Origin: Rhynchopus euleeides
Taxonomy: Eukaryota; Euglenozoa; Diplonemea; Diplonemida; Diplonemidae
Length of the DNA stretch: 64,000 bases
Assembly: GCA_963210315.1 (NCBI GenBank)
Contig: OY723273.1
Location: forward strand, 2,232,001-2,296,000
Reading direction: 5' to 3'
Shown here: one piece after another, positions 12,693 to 22,805 of the stretch
How positions within the stretch are numbered: the stretch's first letter is position 1
Layout of the letters: every line of letters starts with the position of its first letter
Notes under the pieces: model-generated
The model's input: only the letters and a program-made list of their open reading frames with translations
What the model was told of the DNA's origin: nothing
Databases searched by the model: none
Made by a program: the position numbers and the translations under genes

Positions 12693-12948
12693 CTGGGAGG
12701 AGACCAACGATTTCTTAAGCTACAGTTTCTGTACTTCATCGGGGCCACAACACACTGCCGCTCGTGCGCACAAACAAAACCCGGACTCTTTTGAGGATTG
12801 CGCCTGGGGGCAAATAAGTGCCAAAAACCGGTGAAACCAGGTCCAGATCGGTCCGGAACCGGTGTGCCGGGTCGATTTCCACCCGAAAACCCCATTTTTT
12901 GGCCCAAAATCAGCGCCAGGGGAACACAACTGACACATCACACACACA

Positions 12949-14694
12949 ATGTCCCACGCTGCCTCTGTCCCCCTGCACCCCTCCTCGACGGGGTTCCCTG
13001 GGGAGGCGTCGGCTAAGCCGGCGCCGAGCGAAGCTGCAGGGAAGAGGCACAAGTGGGTGCTGAGGGAAAAGGAGTGGAGTGCCGACGTCAGGCACTCAAC
13101 TGACGAGCTGGCCGCCAAGGGCGGCGTAATGCTGTGCGCCAAAGGCGACGCACAGCGCCTGATCGCGAGGTGCAGGGAGCACCCGCCGCCGGGACCGGCG
13201 GCAATCCTGACCGTCGAGGCGACGGAGGGGGGGAAGGGGCGCAGCCGCGTCCTCTCCCTCCTGGTCGAGCGCGACGGCGAGACCCGGGGGCTGCGGCGGC
13301 ACCTGCTGCAGCTCCACAGTGACCCCGTACACTACGGGGCCAGCAGCAGCCCGGGCCTGAAAGCCCCCAAGGGCAGCCGGGAGTGGGTGGTGATGGAAGC
13401 ACCGCCAGCCACCCCCCTCACACACACACACATCCGCACCTGGCTGCGGGCCCACGGCGCGGAGCCGGACGCGGTCATCGCGATGACCGGCACCACCTGG
13501 GCCCGCCGCTTCAAGGTGGGTGTGGACAGTCGACAGGTCAAGGACCTGCTGCGTGCGAGCGGCGAGAGCGACATCTTCTGCCGCCCCCACTTCCACACCA
13601 CCACACACCCCGACACAGTCGTGCGCCTGCCGCCCGACACCACCATCCAGCAGGCACAGGAGAAGGCGAGCCGGCTGAGCGGAAGGGTCGTCCTTGTCAA
13701 GGGCGGCCTCGGCATCGCAGTGCCGAACACCGCCGGGCACCACGCCACGGCAGCAGTCGTCGGCGACGAAGCTGCAACCCCCCTGCAGGGGAAATATGTG
13801 CTGGAGGGGCTGCCCCCGGAGTACACCGCCCGCTGCACCCGGGACCTGCTGGAGGAGATGGGCTGGCAGGCGCGCATCCTGGCGTCAACCAGGGTGCCGA
13901 ACGGGCGGGCAGTCCTGCTGCGCGCCCCCACCACCCCCCAGAAACTCGGCGCGTACTGCGTCGACAACAACACCTACCTGGTGTTGCGGCGGTACCGCGA
14001 ACCCGAGGACTTGGGGCTCTTCCCCCGCCGGCGGAGGCCAAAGCGCACCAAGCCCCCACCGGAGCCGACCCCACCACCCGCAGCACCGGAGCAGCCGAAG
14101 GGAGGAGTGCCGGGGAGTGAGCTGGCGAGTAAGAAGACAAAGAAGAAGACGAAGAAGAAGGGGGCCACGACCGACGCTGAGATGAAGGGCAGCGGCCCCC
14201 CCCACGCCACCACCACTACCACCGACCCCGCCGCCGCCGCCGCAGCAGCAGCCGCCGCCGCCGCCACCAACCTCGCCAGGGTGCAAGCCCTCCTCGAGCA
14301 GGCGGAACAGCGTGCTGCCGAGGCAGAGCGGCGGGCAGCCGCTGCAGAGGAGCGGGCCGCGAACCAGGAGAGACAGTTCGCGGCCGCCCTGCAGGCAATG
14401 CAGGCCCGCCTGCAGCACCTGGAGGCGGCAGCACATCCGCAGTCAAAACCGAAGAAGACCACCAAGCCGGGCACCAGCTCCCCCTCCCGAAAGACCGAGC
14501 CGGCCGCCACCACCCCAAACCGGGGGACCAAGGGCTCACCCCCGAAGTCCGCCTCCCCGGTCAGAACCCGCACGGGGCTAACCCCCAAGAAGAAGAGCCG
14601 GGCACTCTCTCCGTCCCGGACCGCAACCCTGCGCACAAAGCACCCGAAGGAGCGGTTGCACAAACGTCAGTGCGAAGAGGTCCTCTTCAACTGA
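12949..14694 (+). CDS. Retrotransposon ORF1 protein, 581 aa
   Basis: Starts at an ATG preceded by CACACACA and ends at a TGA. The first gene of a two-gene non-LTR element normally makes a nucleic-acid-binding chaperone that coats the element RNA. I find no CCHC zinc knuckle. Residues about 280-330 (KYVLEGLPPEY to GRAVLLRAP) have the look of an RRM-like beta-alpha-beta fold, by eye only. Residues 360-400 are Pro/Lys-rich. A run of about twelve alanines near 425 leads into a strong coiled coil (about 435-490, rich in Ala, Glu, Gln and Arg), which would allow multimers, as in other ORF1 proteins. The last 80 residues are basic and Ser/Thr/Pro-rich. The final TGA is followed by CGG in the same frame as ORF2, so a fraction of ribosomes may read on into ORF2. 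Confidence 0.85.
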   Translation: MSHAASVPLHPSSTGFPGEASAKPAPSEAAGKRHKWVLREKEWSADVRHSTDELAAKGGVMLCAKGDAQRLIARCREHPPPGPAAILTVEATEGGKGRSRVLSLLVERDGETRGLRRHLLQLHSDPVHYGASSSPGLKAPKGSREWVVMEAPPATPLTHTHIRTWLRAHGAEPDAVIAMTGTTWARRFKVGVDSRQVKDLLRASGESDIFCRPHFHTTTHPDTVVRLPPDTTIQQAQEKASRLSGRVVLVKGGLGIAVPNTAGHHATAAVVGDEAATPLQGKYVLEGLPPEYTARCTRDLLEEMGWQARILASTRVPNGRAVLLRAPTTPQKLGAYCVDNNTYLVLRRYREPEDLGLFPRRRRPKRTKPPPEPTPPPAAPEQPKGGVPGSELASKKTKKKTKKKGATTDAEMKGSGPPHATTTTTDPAAAAAAAAAAAATNLARVQALLEQAEQRAAEAERRAAAAEERAANQERQFAAALQAMQARLQHLEAAAHPQSKPKKTTKPGTSSPSRKTEPAATTPNRGTKGSPPKSASPVRTRTGLTPKKKSRALSPSRTATLRTKHPKERLHKRQCEEVLFN

Positions 14695-14760
14695 CGGGGA
14701 GGCCCGCCATCTCCAGGCCTGCAGCGCCACATCTACGAGACCGGGCGTGACCTCCTCCTC
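14692..14760 (+). promoter_or_regulatory. Candidate stop-codon readthrough signal UGA-CGG
   Basis: The ORF1 stop is UGA followed by CGG, one of the known leaky stop contexts (stop followed by CGG or CUA, usually with RNA structure downstream). Downstream, GGGGAGG (14696-14702) can pair with CCTCCTC (within 14751-14760) with one G-U wobble, and a smaller stem AGGCC/GGCCT (14700-14704 with 14716-14720) competes with it. ORF2 continues in the same frame with no ATG before its catalytic domain. The readthrough is inferred; the stop context and frame are seen directly. Confidence 0.65.
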
Positions 14761-17700
14761 AGGGCGGGTGACATCGAGCAGAACCCTGGCCCGGAGCAGC
14801 ACCTCAAGTGCCTGACCTGGAACTGCAACGGACTCACCGAGGCAAAAAGGGCGGAGCTCCAGCACCACCTCGCAACCCAGCGGTATGACGTAGTGCATCT
14901 GCAGGAACTCCGAGCAGCACAGGGGGGGGACCCCAAGTTCCCGGGCTACTCCGTCTTTCTCCGACGCCGCACCCAGAAGCGCTGTAAGGGGACGCTCACC
15001 TCCGGAGGCGGGATCGCAACCCTAGTGCGGGAGGACCTACACGCGACTCTTATTGCCACCGCACCAAACGCCAGTGTGACCGAGACCCTCACGGTGCGCG
15101 TCACGGGGCCGGAAAGCGCTATCACCTTCACCAATGTATACCGCCCCTCGGGAGTCGGCACTAGCAACGACCCACGCCGCGACGACTTCTCTACATCCCT
15201 GCTACCACACACGCCGGAGTCCATCATCGCCGGCGACTTCAACATCCACAACCGTGCCTGGGATAAACATGCGCGCTGCGACGACAAGGGAACAGACCTG
15301 TACCACTGGTCCCTCCTCAACGGCATGTCGCTGTGCAACGACCCTGACCACCCCACACGCATGCGCCGCGACTCCAAGTCCTCGCCGGACATTGTCTTCG
15401 CCCACTACGAGCTGGGGGAGGTCACCTGGAATACCCTAGACCAGTGGCAGTCCGATCACTTCGCCATACAATACACCGTCCCCTTTGCACGAACGCCAGC
15501 TGCAGCCACACACCCGGCAGCCAAAGCCCGCCAACTATGGAACTGGGCAGCGGCAGACTGGCCCGCATTCACTGAGGAGCTGGAACGGCTGTCACGCAAA
15601 GTGACGAAGTGGAATGACCCGAAGGAATCCTTCCACAAGTGGCTGGGACTGGTACGCACGGTCGCAGCCAAACACATCCCGACGAAGCGAAGCTCTCGCC
15701 CCCGCAAGCGGTGGTTCACAAGCAAGGTGAAACGTGCGATACGGGCGCGGAACGAGGAATCGCGCAGACACGCCCAGACCGCACACCTGTCCCAGGACGA
15801 CTACGACAAGCTGGACAAGCTGACCACCGACGCCACCAACGCTGTCCTCGAAGCAAAGCGCACAACCTGGGAAACCAGGTACCAGGCCGCGAGCACCAGC
15901 AGCGACCTCGGCGCCACCTTCCGGCTTGTGCGAGAACTCGACGGCCGCAAAATCCAACAGGCTGCCTTCCCACTTGTCGACGGAGGGGTCCCGGTGACCG
16001 ACCCCAAAGCTAAGGCGGACCTCCTCTGCAGCCACTACGCCAAGATCAGCGAAGGAAGCGACCAACAGCCACAAGCAGCACACACCCCGCAGCATGCGAA
16101 TGACCAGACACCCCCCGAGCTCTCAGCTGCCGAAGACGACTTCTCCAAAGAGGAGCTGAACGCGGCTCTATCCGAACTGCAGGAGCGGAAATCCCCAGGG
16201 CCTGACGACCTCAACAACGAGCTGCTGATGCATCTGGGCCCCCAGGCACGGCAGGGACTCCTGCATGTGCTCAACCTGTCGTGGAACAGCGGCATCCTCC
16301 CCGACGCGTGGACACGAGCAGTCATCATCCCGATCCTGAAACCGGGGAAGCCAGCAACGGCAGCGTCCTCGTACCGACCAATCGCGCTCACCAGCACAGC
16401 GTGCAAGGTGCTAGAAAAAATGGTGAAGAGGCGCATGGAGCAGCTCATGCTCGACGACGCCTACCCACAGGTGGAGGGGCACTGCGCGAACCAGGCAGGG
16501 TTCCAGCGGCTGAGATCGACAACCGACCAACTAGCCTACATCACCCAAACAGCGACGGACGCCCTCTCCTCCGGAAAGGCAGCTGTCACCCTGTACTTCG
16601 ACCTCGAGAAAGCCTTCGACAAGGTCAGCAAGCTCGCAGTCATCAACAGTGTCAGACGGAAGGGCTTCCCCCCGAAATTCACCAGATGGCTACACAACTA
16701 CCTCAGCAACCGCCGAGCCGCCGCACAGGTGCACGGGGTAAGAAGCGACTACTACGACTTCAACAACGGGGTCCCGCAGGGAACAGTGCTCTCGCCCCTG
16801 CTCTTCAAATGCGTGATGGACGATGTATCTCGAGCCATCACCGCCTCCCCTAACATCCACCCAGCGGTGTTCGCAGATGACATCGCAGTACTCGTCGTCG
16901 GGGACAACTACACTGAAGCCCTAAGCACCGCACAGGGCGTCATATCCACACTCGCCGCCGAAATCCCACTCCACGGGCTGCAGCTCTCCCCCAGTAAGTG
17001 CTGCTACACGCTGATGGGAACGACGCCCGCAGCGTTGGGCGAGCACAGACGCATGGAGCTCCCAGACGGCACCCCCCTCCAGCACGAATCGACAGCGAAG
17101 TACCTCGGGGTCTACATCGATGCCTGCCACACGATGACAGACCACGTCGACCACGTCGTGACCACCTGCATGCGACGCCTGAGCATTCTGCGTATGTTGG
17201 CAGGCACTGACTGGGGCTCAAGTGGAGACACGCTGCGCCAGGCCTACCTGACATATGTCTACCCCATCCTGATGTACGCCGCCAGCGTCTACACCCCTGG
17301 CCTGTCCACGAAGAACCTCAAACGCCTGCGAGATGTCCACCGCATGGCAGCCCTGATCATCACGGGCTGTATGAAGAACACCAGCACGGCAAAGCTCCTC
17401 TGGGAATCACACCTGCGAGACCTCGACCTCGACTTCAAGGTCGCGGTGTGCACAGACCACGAACGCTTCCGCCGCGTGCCCCACTCCCCAGGATACCGGG
17501 CGCAACTAAACACCGGGAACACGGGAGGCAGCTGGCTACATCAGGCACGGAGTCTGGTGAAATCCTCGAAGGTCGACGGGCGCACCCCCCTGCTGGCCCC
17601 CCTGCATGCAGCACACCCCATCCCCCCCTGGGAATGGAGCCTGGTGCTGCCACGAGTACACATCCTGGCGACGCTGCCGGGGCTCACCGCCCCAAAGGCC

Positions 17701-18660
17701 GCCACCCCGAAAGACACCCTCCGGGACCTGGCAGAGCAGACCATCCAGGCCCTCCCGACATGCGCCTGGCATGTGTACACCGACGGGTCAGTCTCCAACT
17801 CCACATCGCGGCAACAGCAGGGCGGCGCAGGAGCAGCGGTGTACAGCATGCCGGAGGGCCGCCTCAGGAAAAAGCTCGCCTGGCCGGCAGGACTCCGCTG
17901 CATCAGCTACCAGGCGGAGCTGGTGGCCATCAGAGAATCCCTCGCTCACCTATGCACCCTGGTATCCCCAGGCGAAACGATCGCCATCCTCACAGACTCG
18001 CAGAGCGCACTGAACGCGCTGCTGAGCGGCCCGCAGCGAGCGAGAGGATCCACCGAATGGGACATCTGGAGGTGGTTGAACGAGCTCGCCCAAACCCACG
18101 ATGTCACCACCCACCTCCGCTACATCCCGTCACACGTTGGGGTAGCAGGGAACGAACTCGCTGACAAACAGGCGCAAATCGGTGCCTTCCGGCCGCAGAT
18201 GGAACCGGTTAGCCTCGCGTCGGCTCGTGTCGTCCTCCGCCGACACATCTACAACGACGCAACGGTGCCCCGCACGGACAGCGTGTACGCGTACCGTTCG
18301 GGAATCGGGGAGACGCGACTGCAACGCCCCGACCTCCGCATGGAGGGACTCACCCGCTTAGGGGAAACCACCATCCGCCGACTCCGGGCCGACCACCACC
18401 GCCTGGTCTACGACCACGACATCCCGGGCACGGCACAACCACCTTGCCAACCCTGCCTGAAGCATGCGCCGGGCCACCCCCCGCCTGGGGTCTCACTGAA
18501 GCACCTCTTCTTCGGCTGCCCCGCGACAGCGTCGGCCCGACACCACCTCACAGCCACAAACGTGCACAACCTGCTGTTGCACAACTGCAAGGAGGCACTG
18601 CGCTACCTGGCCGAGGCAGGGGTAACGGAGCACGGCGAGAAGGACTACCTGAACGCGTGA
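14695..18660 (+). CDS. Retrotransposon ORF2: endonuclease, reverse transcriptase, RNase H
   Basis: Open from the ORF1 stop to TGA at 18658-18660, with no ATG until well inside the endonuclease, so it is probably made by readthrough and then freed at a 2A site at 14767-14793; the released product would start with Pro at 14791 and have 1289 residues. Numbering from that Pro: APE-type endonuclease at about 1-230 (LTWNCNGL, HLQE, GDFNIHNRAWD near 147, SSPDIVFA, SDH); reverse transcriptase at about 450-760 (SYRPIALTS near 527, LYFDLEKAFDKV, GVPQGTVLSP, VFADD near 691); RNase H at about 990-1130 (YTDGS, ELVAI, LTDSQSAL, SHVGVAGNELAD); then a C-terminal Cys/His finger near 1219 (CQPC followed by H and C). 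All catalytic residues are present, so the element looks autonomous. It acts in target-primed reverse transcription at nicked nuclear DNA. Confidence 0.9.
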   Translation, partial: RGGPPSPGLQRHIYETGRDLLLRAGDIEQNPGPEQHLKCLTWNCNGLTEAKRAELQHHLATQRYDVVHLQELRAAQGGDPKFPGYSVFLRRRTQKRCKGTLTSGGGIATLVREDLHATLIATAPNASVTETLTVRVTGPESAITFTNVYRPSGVGTSNDPRRDDFSTSLLPHTPESIIAGDFNIHNRAWDKHARCDDKGTDLYHWSLLNGMSLCNDPDHPTRMRRDSKSSPDIVFAHYELGEVTWNTLDQWQSDHFAIQYTVPFARTPAAATHPAAKARQLWNWAAADWPAFTEELERLSRKVTKWNDPKESFHKWLGLVRTVAAKHIPTKRSSRPRKRWFTSKVKRAIRARNEESRRHAQTAHLSQDDYDKLDKLTTDATNAVLEAKRTTWETRYQAASTSSDLGATFRLVRELDGRKIQQAAFPLVDGGVPVTDPKAKADLLCSHYAKISEGSDQQPQAAHTPQHANDQTPPELSAAEDDFSKEELNAALSELQERKSPGPDDLNNELLMHLGPQARQGLLHVLNLSWNSGILPDAWTRAVIIPILKPGKPATAASSYRPIALTSTACKVLEKMVKRRMEQLMLDDAYPQVEGHCANQAGFQRLRSTTDQLAYITQTATDALSSGKAAVTLYFDLEKAFDKVSKLAVINSVRRKGFPPKFTRWLHNYLSNRRAAAQVHGVRSDYYDFNNGVPQGTVLSPLLFKCVMDDVSRAITASPNIHPAVFADDIAVLVVGDNYTEALSTAQGVISTLAAEIPLHGLQLSPSKCCYTLMGTTPAALGEHRRMELPDGTPLQHESTAKYLGVYIDACHTMTDHVDHVVTTCMRRLSILRMLAGTDWGSSGDTLRQAYLTYVYPILMYAASVYTPGLSTKNLKRLRDVHRMAALIITGCMKNTSTAKLLWESHLRDLDLDFKVAVCTDHERFRRVPHSPGYRAQLNTGNTGGSWLHQARSLVKSSKVDGRTPLLAPLHAAHPIPPWEWSLVLPRVHILATLPGLTAPKAATPKDTLRDLAEQTIQALPTCAWHVYTDGSVSNSTSRQQQGGAGAAVYSMPEGRLRKKLAWPAGLRCISYQAELVAIRESLAHLCTLVSPGETIAILTDSQSALNALLSGPQRARGSTEWDIWRWLNELAQTHDVTTHLRYIPSHVGVAGNELADKQAQIGAFRPQMEPVSLASARVVLRRHIYNDATVPRTDSVYAYRSGIGETRLQRPDLRMEGLTRLGETTIRRLRADHHRLVYDHDIPGTAQPPCQPCLKHAPGHPPPGVSLKHLFFGCPATASARHHLTATNVHNLLLHNCKEALRYLAEAGVTEHGEKDYLNA
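14767..14793 (+). other. 2A ribosome-skipping motif GDIEQNPGP
   Basis: In-frame codons spell GDIEQNPG followed by P, matching the 2A consensus D-(V/I)-E-x-N-P-G-P exactly, with the usual Leu-rich lead-in (DLLLRA). In 2A peptides the bond between Gly and the last Pro is not formed, so upstream and downstream parts come off as separate proteins. Similar motifs are known at the N-terminus of ORF2-type proteins in trypanosome L1Tc/ingi and some animal non-LTR elements. Here it sits 24 codons after the ORF1 stop and directly before the endonuclease. Confidence 0.9.
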
Positions 18661-18882
18661 ACCAAATATCATCATCAGAGAACAAGGGCTTCGGCCCGAC
18701 CCCCCAGCACCCCCCCCCCCCCCATCCCAGCCCCACGTCACTTTCCACAGGCCGCCAGGCGCGTCAGCGTCGGCGACCGCCCGCCCCCAGTCTGAGAGGC
18801 ATCAGCCGAATCTCGGTGGAGGCGGGCACAAAACAAAAGGGAGAGTCGTCACTGTGCATATCAGCACGGTCCCGCCCTCTGT

Positions 18883-19024
18883 GCCAGACCAACACACCAC
18901 CAAAGGAAAAGAGGAAGAGGCGACGTAAGGCAATGCCTCCGTGCGGCCAGGAGAACACGAAATAGCGACCCCCTCAACGGGGAATGCTACGAGCACGGCC
19001 AAAAATCGTTCAAAAATCGTTCAA
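18883..19024 (+). repeat. Conserved 3' end and tail of the retrotransposon
   Basis: Matches 8008-8148. The tail is two units of AAAAATCGTTC plus AA, i.e. a short tandem-repeat tail rather than poly-A. The last two A bases are shared with the flanking direct repeat, so the exact junction is ambiguous by 2 bp. Upstream (18661-18882) is an untranslated stretch with a long C run at about 18709-18724. Confidence 0.8.
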
Positions 19025-20679
19025 GACTGCCACACAGCCGCGGGGCAGGTGTGCAGCCTGTGGATGACCTCGTACAGAGAAGACTGTAAGGGACGACAGC
19101 CCCGCCGAGGCGATACAGCGCCAGACGCGGCCCGAGTTTCTGGAGACCGACTGGGGAACTGGAACGTCTTCAGGATAAGCGCCTCACAGAGGACTGATCC
19201 TCACCTGTGTGAACTGAGAACCCCCAGCCCCAAGATGCTGGTGTGGAGCGGGTGCCTCGACCTCTTTTCGGGTTCTTTATTTCTTTATTTCCTTTTGGAT
19301 GCGTCCACCAAAGAAAACGTGGCCACCCACTCGCAGAGGCTCCCGAAAGCTCCAGCATCAGCTAGCGGTTCATAGTGTAGATCGGTGTCTCCAGAAGGGG
19401 ATGTCCGGTCGCAGAAGAAAAACGACGAAGACAACCACACAGGCCGCAAAAAAAAAACCCTTACTCGTTTCTTTCTGTATAAATTTTGAACCTCCCGCCA
19501 ACTGAGAGAATCGGTGATACCACACGGGGCACGTTGCTGTTTTATGTTTCCTCACGGGACCCTCACAACTGTGTGGTGCATGACGTCACTCTGAGCCTCA
19601 GCGCATGCGCGTCTGGTTATCGTGTGGTGGTCTTTCTTGCGAGACTGCTCATTGAGGCCAGGTCGCGACCCCCAACATTGCCTACAGCCTCTGCAGAGAA
19701 ATAGAGTGAACGACGGCAGGCCTTTCTGAAACAGTCCGGGCATGCCGCGTCACTCTAAGCACAGAGAAATACGCTGTCGCTGACGGGGTGTCGTATTCCA
19801 CCCACATTGTGGGGTTCGTTTCCTTCTCCAACGCATACCGCCTGTGCTACTAAGCATATATTTTTTTTGATCTTCATGAAATGAAGAAGGTGTTGAAACA
19901 GGAGACTGATACCGACGCGGTGCCTGATCACACAAGGCAGGACTCCGGCGCGTGCCAGTCTCCATCCATCCCATCTTATCCAAGCCTTTCCAACCCGTGG
20001 GCATTTTTTTATCGCCCGTGCTTTAAAAATGCTCTGCTGGGCACCCCTTGGTGTGTCCACAGCTTCTGCATTCCGCCGATTCTCGGGTGTTTCAGTCAAT
20101 GCCTTTTTCTTCGCCTAGATGTTCTTCAAAAGCAAAAATGGAGGGGGAAATATCACATCATTCTTCCAACTCGAGTTCAGACCGCCTCCACCCTACAACG
20201 CCAACGGTGTTTCACCAGGTGTGTGCTGCGGAAGCTTCACTGAGGTGCAGGAGTGCCTGTGCTGCGATGCCTTTCGTGCGACCTGTTGGTGCGAACACAG
20301 CAGAATGCTCCTTGGGGGGGAGGAGGGGGTCTTCGCGAGCCGGCCTGCATCCTTTGGAGAGATGCTCTTCACAAGAATAGGGGAACGCACCCCTCTGCAC
20401 CGCTGAGCGGAGACCCCCGTATTTTGTTTTGAACAAGGGGTGGCACCAAGGCAAAAACTTCTGACCGCAGCTGGAAAAATTATGTAAAAAAAAATATTGC
20501 AACACCGAAGCTGCGAACCTTCTCTGCGAGCAATCCGAGTGGCAAAAATCGTGTGTGTTCGTGCTTGGTGCGAAGCCCCCTCCCCTGATACCCCCTCTCT
20601 TCCAAATGCATTTTCAGTAAACACAGATCATAGACCTCGTCTCGAAACTCCCTCCCAAACTGCGCTCTGGGAGGAGACT
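19023..20679 (+). repeat. 1657-bp direct repeat, copy B (3' flank of retrotransposon)
   Basis: Second copy of 11036-12692, starting directly after the retrotransposon tail. Beyond 20679 the sequence continues into unique DNA (GGCGACTTCTGG), giving the likely original order: 11035, one copy of this block, then 20680. Confidence 0.9.
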
Positions 20680-22654
20680 GGCGACTTCTGGGCCATTCAC
20701 CAGCGTGGTGATTTGGTGGCAAGCGTGCTAAACGATTTCCGGAGCAGCAGGTGCAACCCGCGCGCGATGAGTGCAGAGGGAGGCTGGCAGGAATTTGTGG
20801 GCTTGCTCCTGTTCTTCATCTTCAAGTTTGACCGAGAACAACAACAAGTTTTTTTTGACAGATTTCACGTCTGTGGCCTCAAAGTGTCCTGTTCAAGATG
20901 TGTGGCGTGGAAAAATCCCCCAGAGCGTTCTTTTTTGGGGGTTCGAGACGTGATCTTTGTTCCCAGTATGTCATCAACTAATGACATTGCTTTGGGTTTC
21001 CCATGCGAACTCCCAACCACCACCATCCCCCCCCCCACCCCGGTAACATTTCTTTCGCGACACAGGGTTGTAGTTTGGGTTACCGTGCTGGCATCGCAGA
21101 GTGTCCCCTAGATTCACACCGTGAGAATCGGGTCCGCTGTACAGTTAGCGGTTCGGTGGGATACGACCCCCGATGGGGCCAGGGTCATTCTGAAGAAAAG
21201 TGATAATGTGAGCTCTGTGTGGGCCTCACAAAACCTGGCTGCAAAAAAAAAAGTGACACAGTTTGGCACAGTGGCACAGGGAAGTATGTTTCCGATTTTT
21301 TGGCCAACGTTACATTCCACAGCCTTTTCCACAGCAGCTCGGGGTGATGAAGTCAACATGATGTGTCAGGGGTCACTGGTCCCTCGTGTATACTCATAAG
21401 TCCCTGCTTTGTTTTCTTGATATTTCATTTCCTTTCTTTATGGGGGGCCTTCGCTCAGTGATGAGCAGGTGGTCTGGGTTTGACACAGCGACAGAGCGGG
21501 GGCTCCCAGAGAGTACTTTGAACCAAATCATCAATCAGGATGCGTTATATCTGCTGCTTGCGTGTGCAACACACCAACCCAAACAGGGTGGAGTCGATCA
21601 TCCATAAAAGAAGAAGAGTGGGGTTTCGCTGTGTCTGTGCTCCTCAAGATTTTCGTGGCATCCATTCCGGCATTCTGAGAAGGGCCTTCGAAGCTTGCTG
21701 TAACTGATGCCACGAGATCTTCACATACCCCGGAGCATACGTCCACTGCAACACCTCACTGATCTCAGCTGATCCCAAACTAAAGAAATGGCAGTGAAGA
21801 GCATGACCCCTTTTGGGTGTCCCTTTAGACTGCACCTGGCAAGAACACAACTATCACGCAACCGATTGGGGTCCTTGCTATCGGCAAGTTTTCGGAAAAG
21901 TTCGGCGGTTTTCACCTTAAAAAATAGGAGAAAATGAACCAAAAAAATGCACCGTTCTCAGCACCGTAGCGAAGACTCCCGTATATTTTGACATCAGATC
22001 ACTCCAGTTCCAGAGAGGAAAATTCGGCTGGAGAATGCCGCCGGGGAAAGCGGGATATGTAGGGGAGGCGGCCCGAAGAAAATATTTTTTCGAACGAAAA
22101 CGAAAGTTAACTCGCCCACGTGGAGGCTGAATGATTTTGTTTTTTGGATCCTTCTGCTGTTTTTGAACCGTTTTCTTCATATTTTTTTTGCGTACTTCCG
22201 ACGACCCCCTCTCCTCTCTCTGTTGTGGTGTTCACATGGTCACTCACATCAAGGCTGCGGCTTGTTGGGTGCAAGTAGCGTCACCGCCTCAAATACGAAG
22301 GAAGACTCACGGTTGCTACGGTTTTATTGTGGCGGAATTGGAGTGGGTTGACAGGACTAGGTATCCTGCGCACACTTTCTGTGTGTTTGCTGGTGGCCGG
22401 ATCGTGCATCCACCACTCACGACTCACCGCAATCCAAGGCATTGCATTGTTGTGGCAAAGAGTGGGGGTCTGTGTTAGAAACTGGACACAGATAGTTCCA
22501 CCACTCAACCGGTGAGCAGACTCAGCAGCAATCAAAATACAACTCGATCTTCAGTGCCGCGGCGATGCAAAGTCAAAATACAACCAAAACAATACAACAT
22601 GTTCATAGGCTATGCCCTCATGATGCACTGCTTTAGCAAGAGCTCAAAATATAC
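20680..22654. other. Intergenic DNA, no supported gene
   Basis: Mixed DNA. A plus-strand frame reaching from the repeat to 21111 has ordinary composition around residues 60-130 but no recognised domain. It contains one orphan copy (about 21066-21150) of a motif otherwise found in the 3' region of the second retroelement family. No other feature seen. Confidence 0.5.
21066..21150 (+). repeat. Orphan copy of a retroelement 3'-region motif
   Basis: Contains TTTGGGTTACCGTGCTGGCA and ACACCGTGAGAATCGGGTCC, clearly related to 22727-22795, 25915-25972 and, inverted, 34510-34570. Those copies lie next to reverse-transcriptase segments; this one stands alone, as would be expected of a short 3' fragment or a SINE-like derivative. 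Confidence 0.6.
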
Positions 22655-22805
22655 CAGTGTGGGGTAATCAGGCTGGGGAAAAAAAACAACAAATCACAAC
22701 AAATCACACCCGATCGTATTGCAATTTGGGTTAGCGTGCTGGCATCGCAGCCTGGCCCCGAAGGACCATACCGTGAGGAACCGGGCCCGCTATCCTACTC
22801 TTGCT

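Larger units (their letters stand above)
12693..19022 (+). mobile_element. Full-length non-LTR retrotransposon (I/Ingi-like group)
   Basis: About 6.3 kb, with a 5' leader (12693-12948), two genes in one frame, a short 3' leader-out, and a tail made of repeats of AAAATCGTTC ending in AA rather than poly-A. Both genes are open over their full length and the flanking repeats are identical, so insertion looks recent. The domain set APE-type endonuclease, reverse transcriptase and RNase H, in that order, places it near the I, Ingi, R1, LOA and Tad groups; which one would need a tree. The 3' end is confirmed by the truncated copy at 8008-8148. The 5' junction holds a 13-bp tandem duplication (12678-12690 repeated at 12691-12703). 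Confidence 0.9.

Noticed and set aside
13096..14663. Long minus-strand and alternate-frame open frames (up to 245 codons) across ORF1
   Set aside because: They are shadow frames of a GC-rich gene; the plus-strand frame starting at 12949 continues logically into ORF2.
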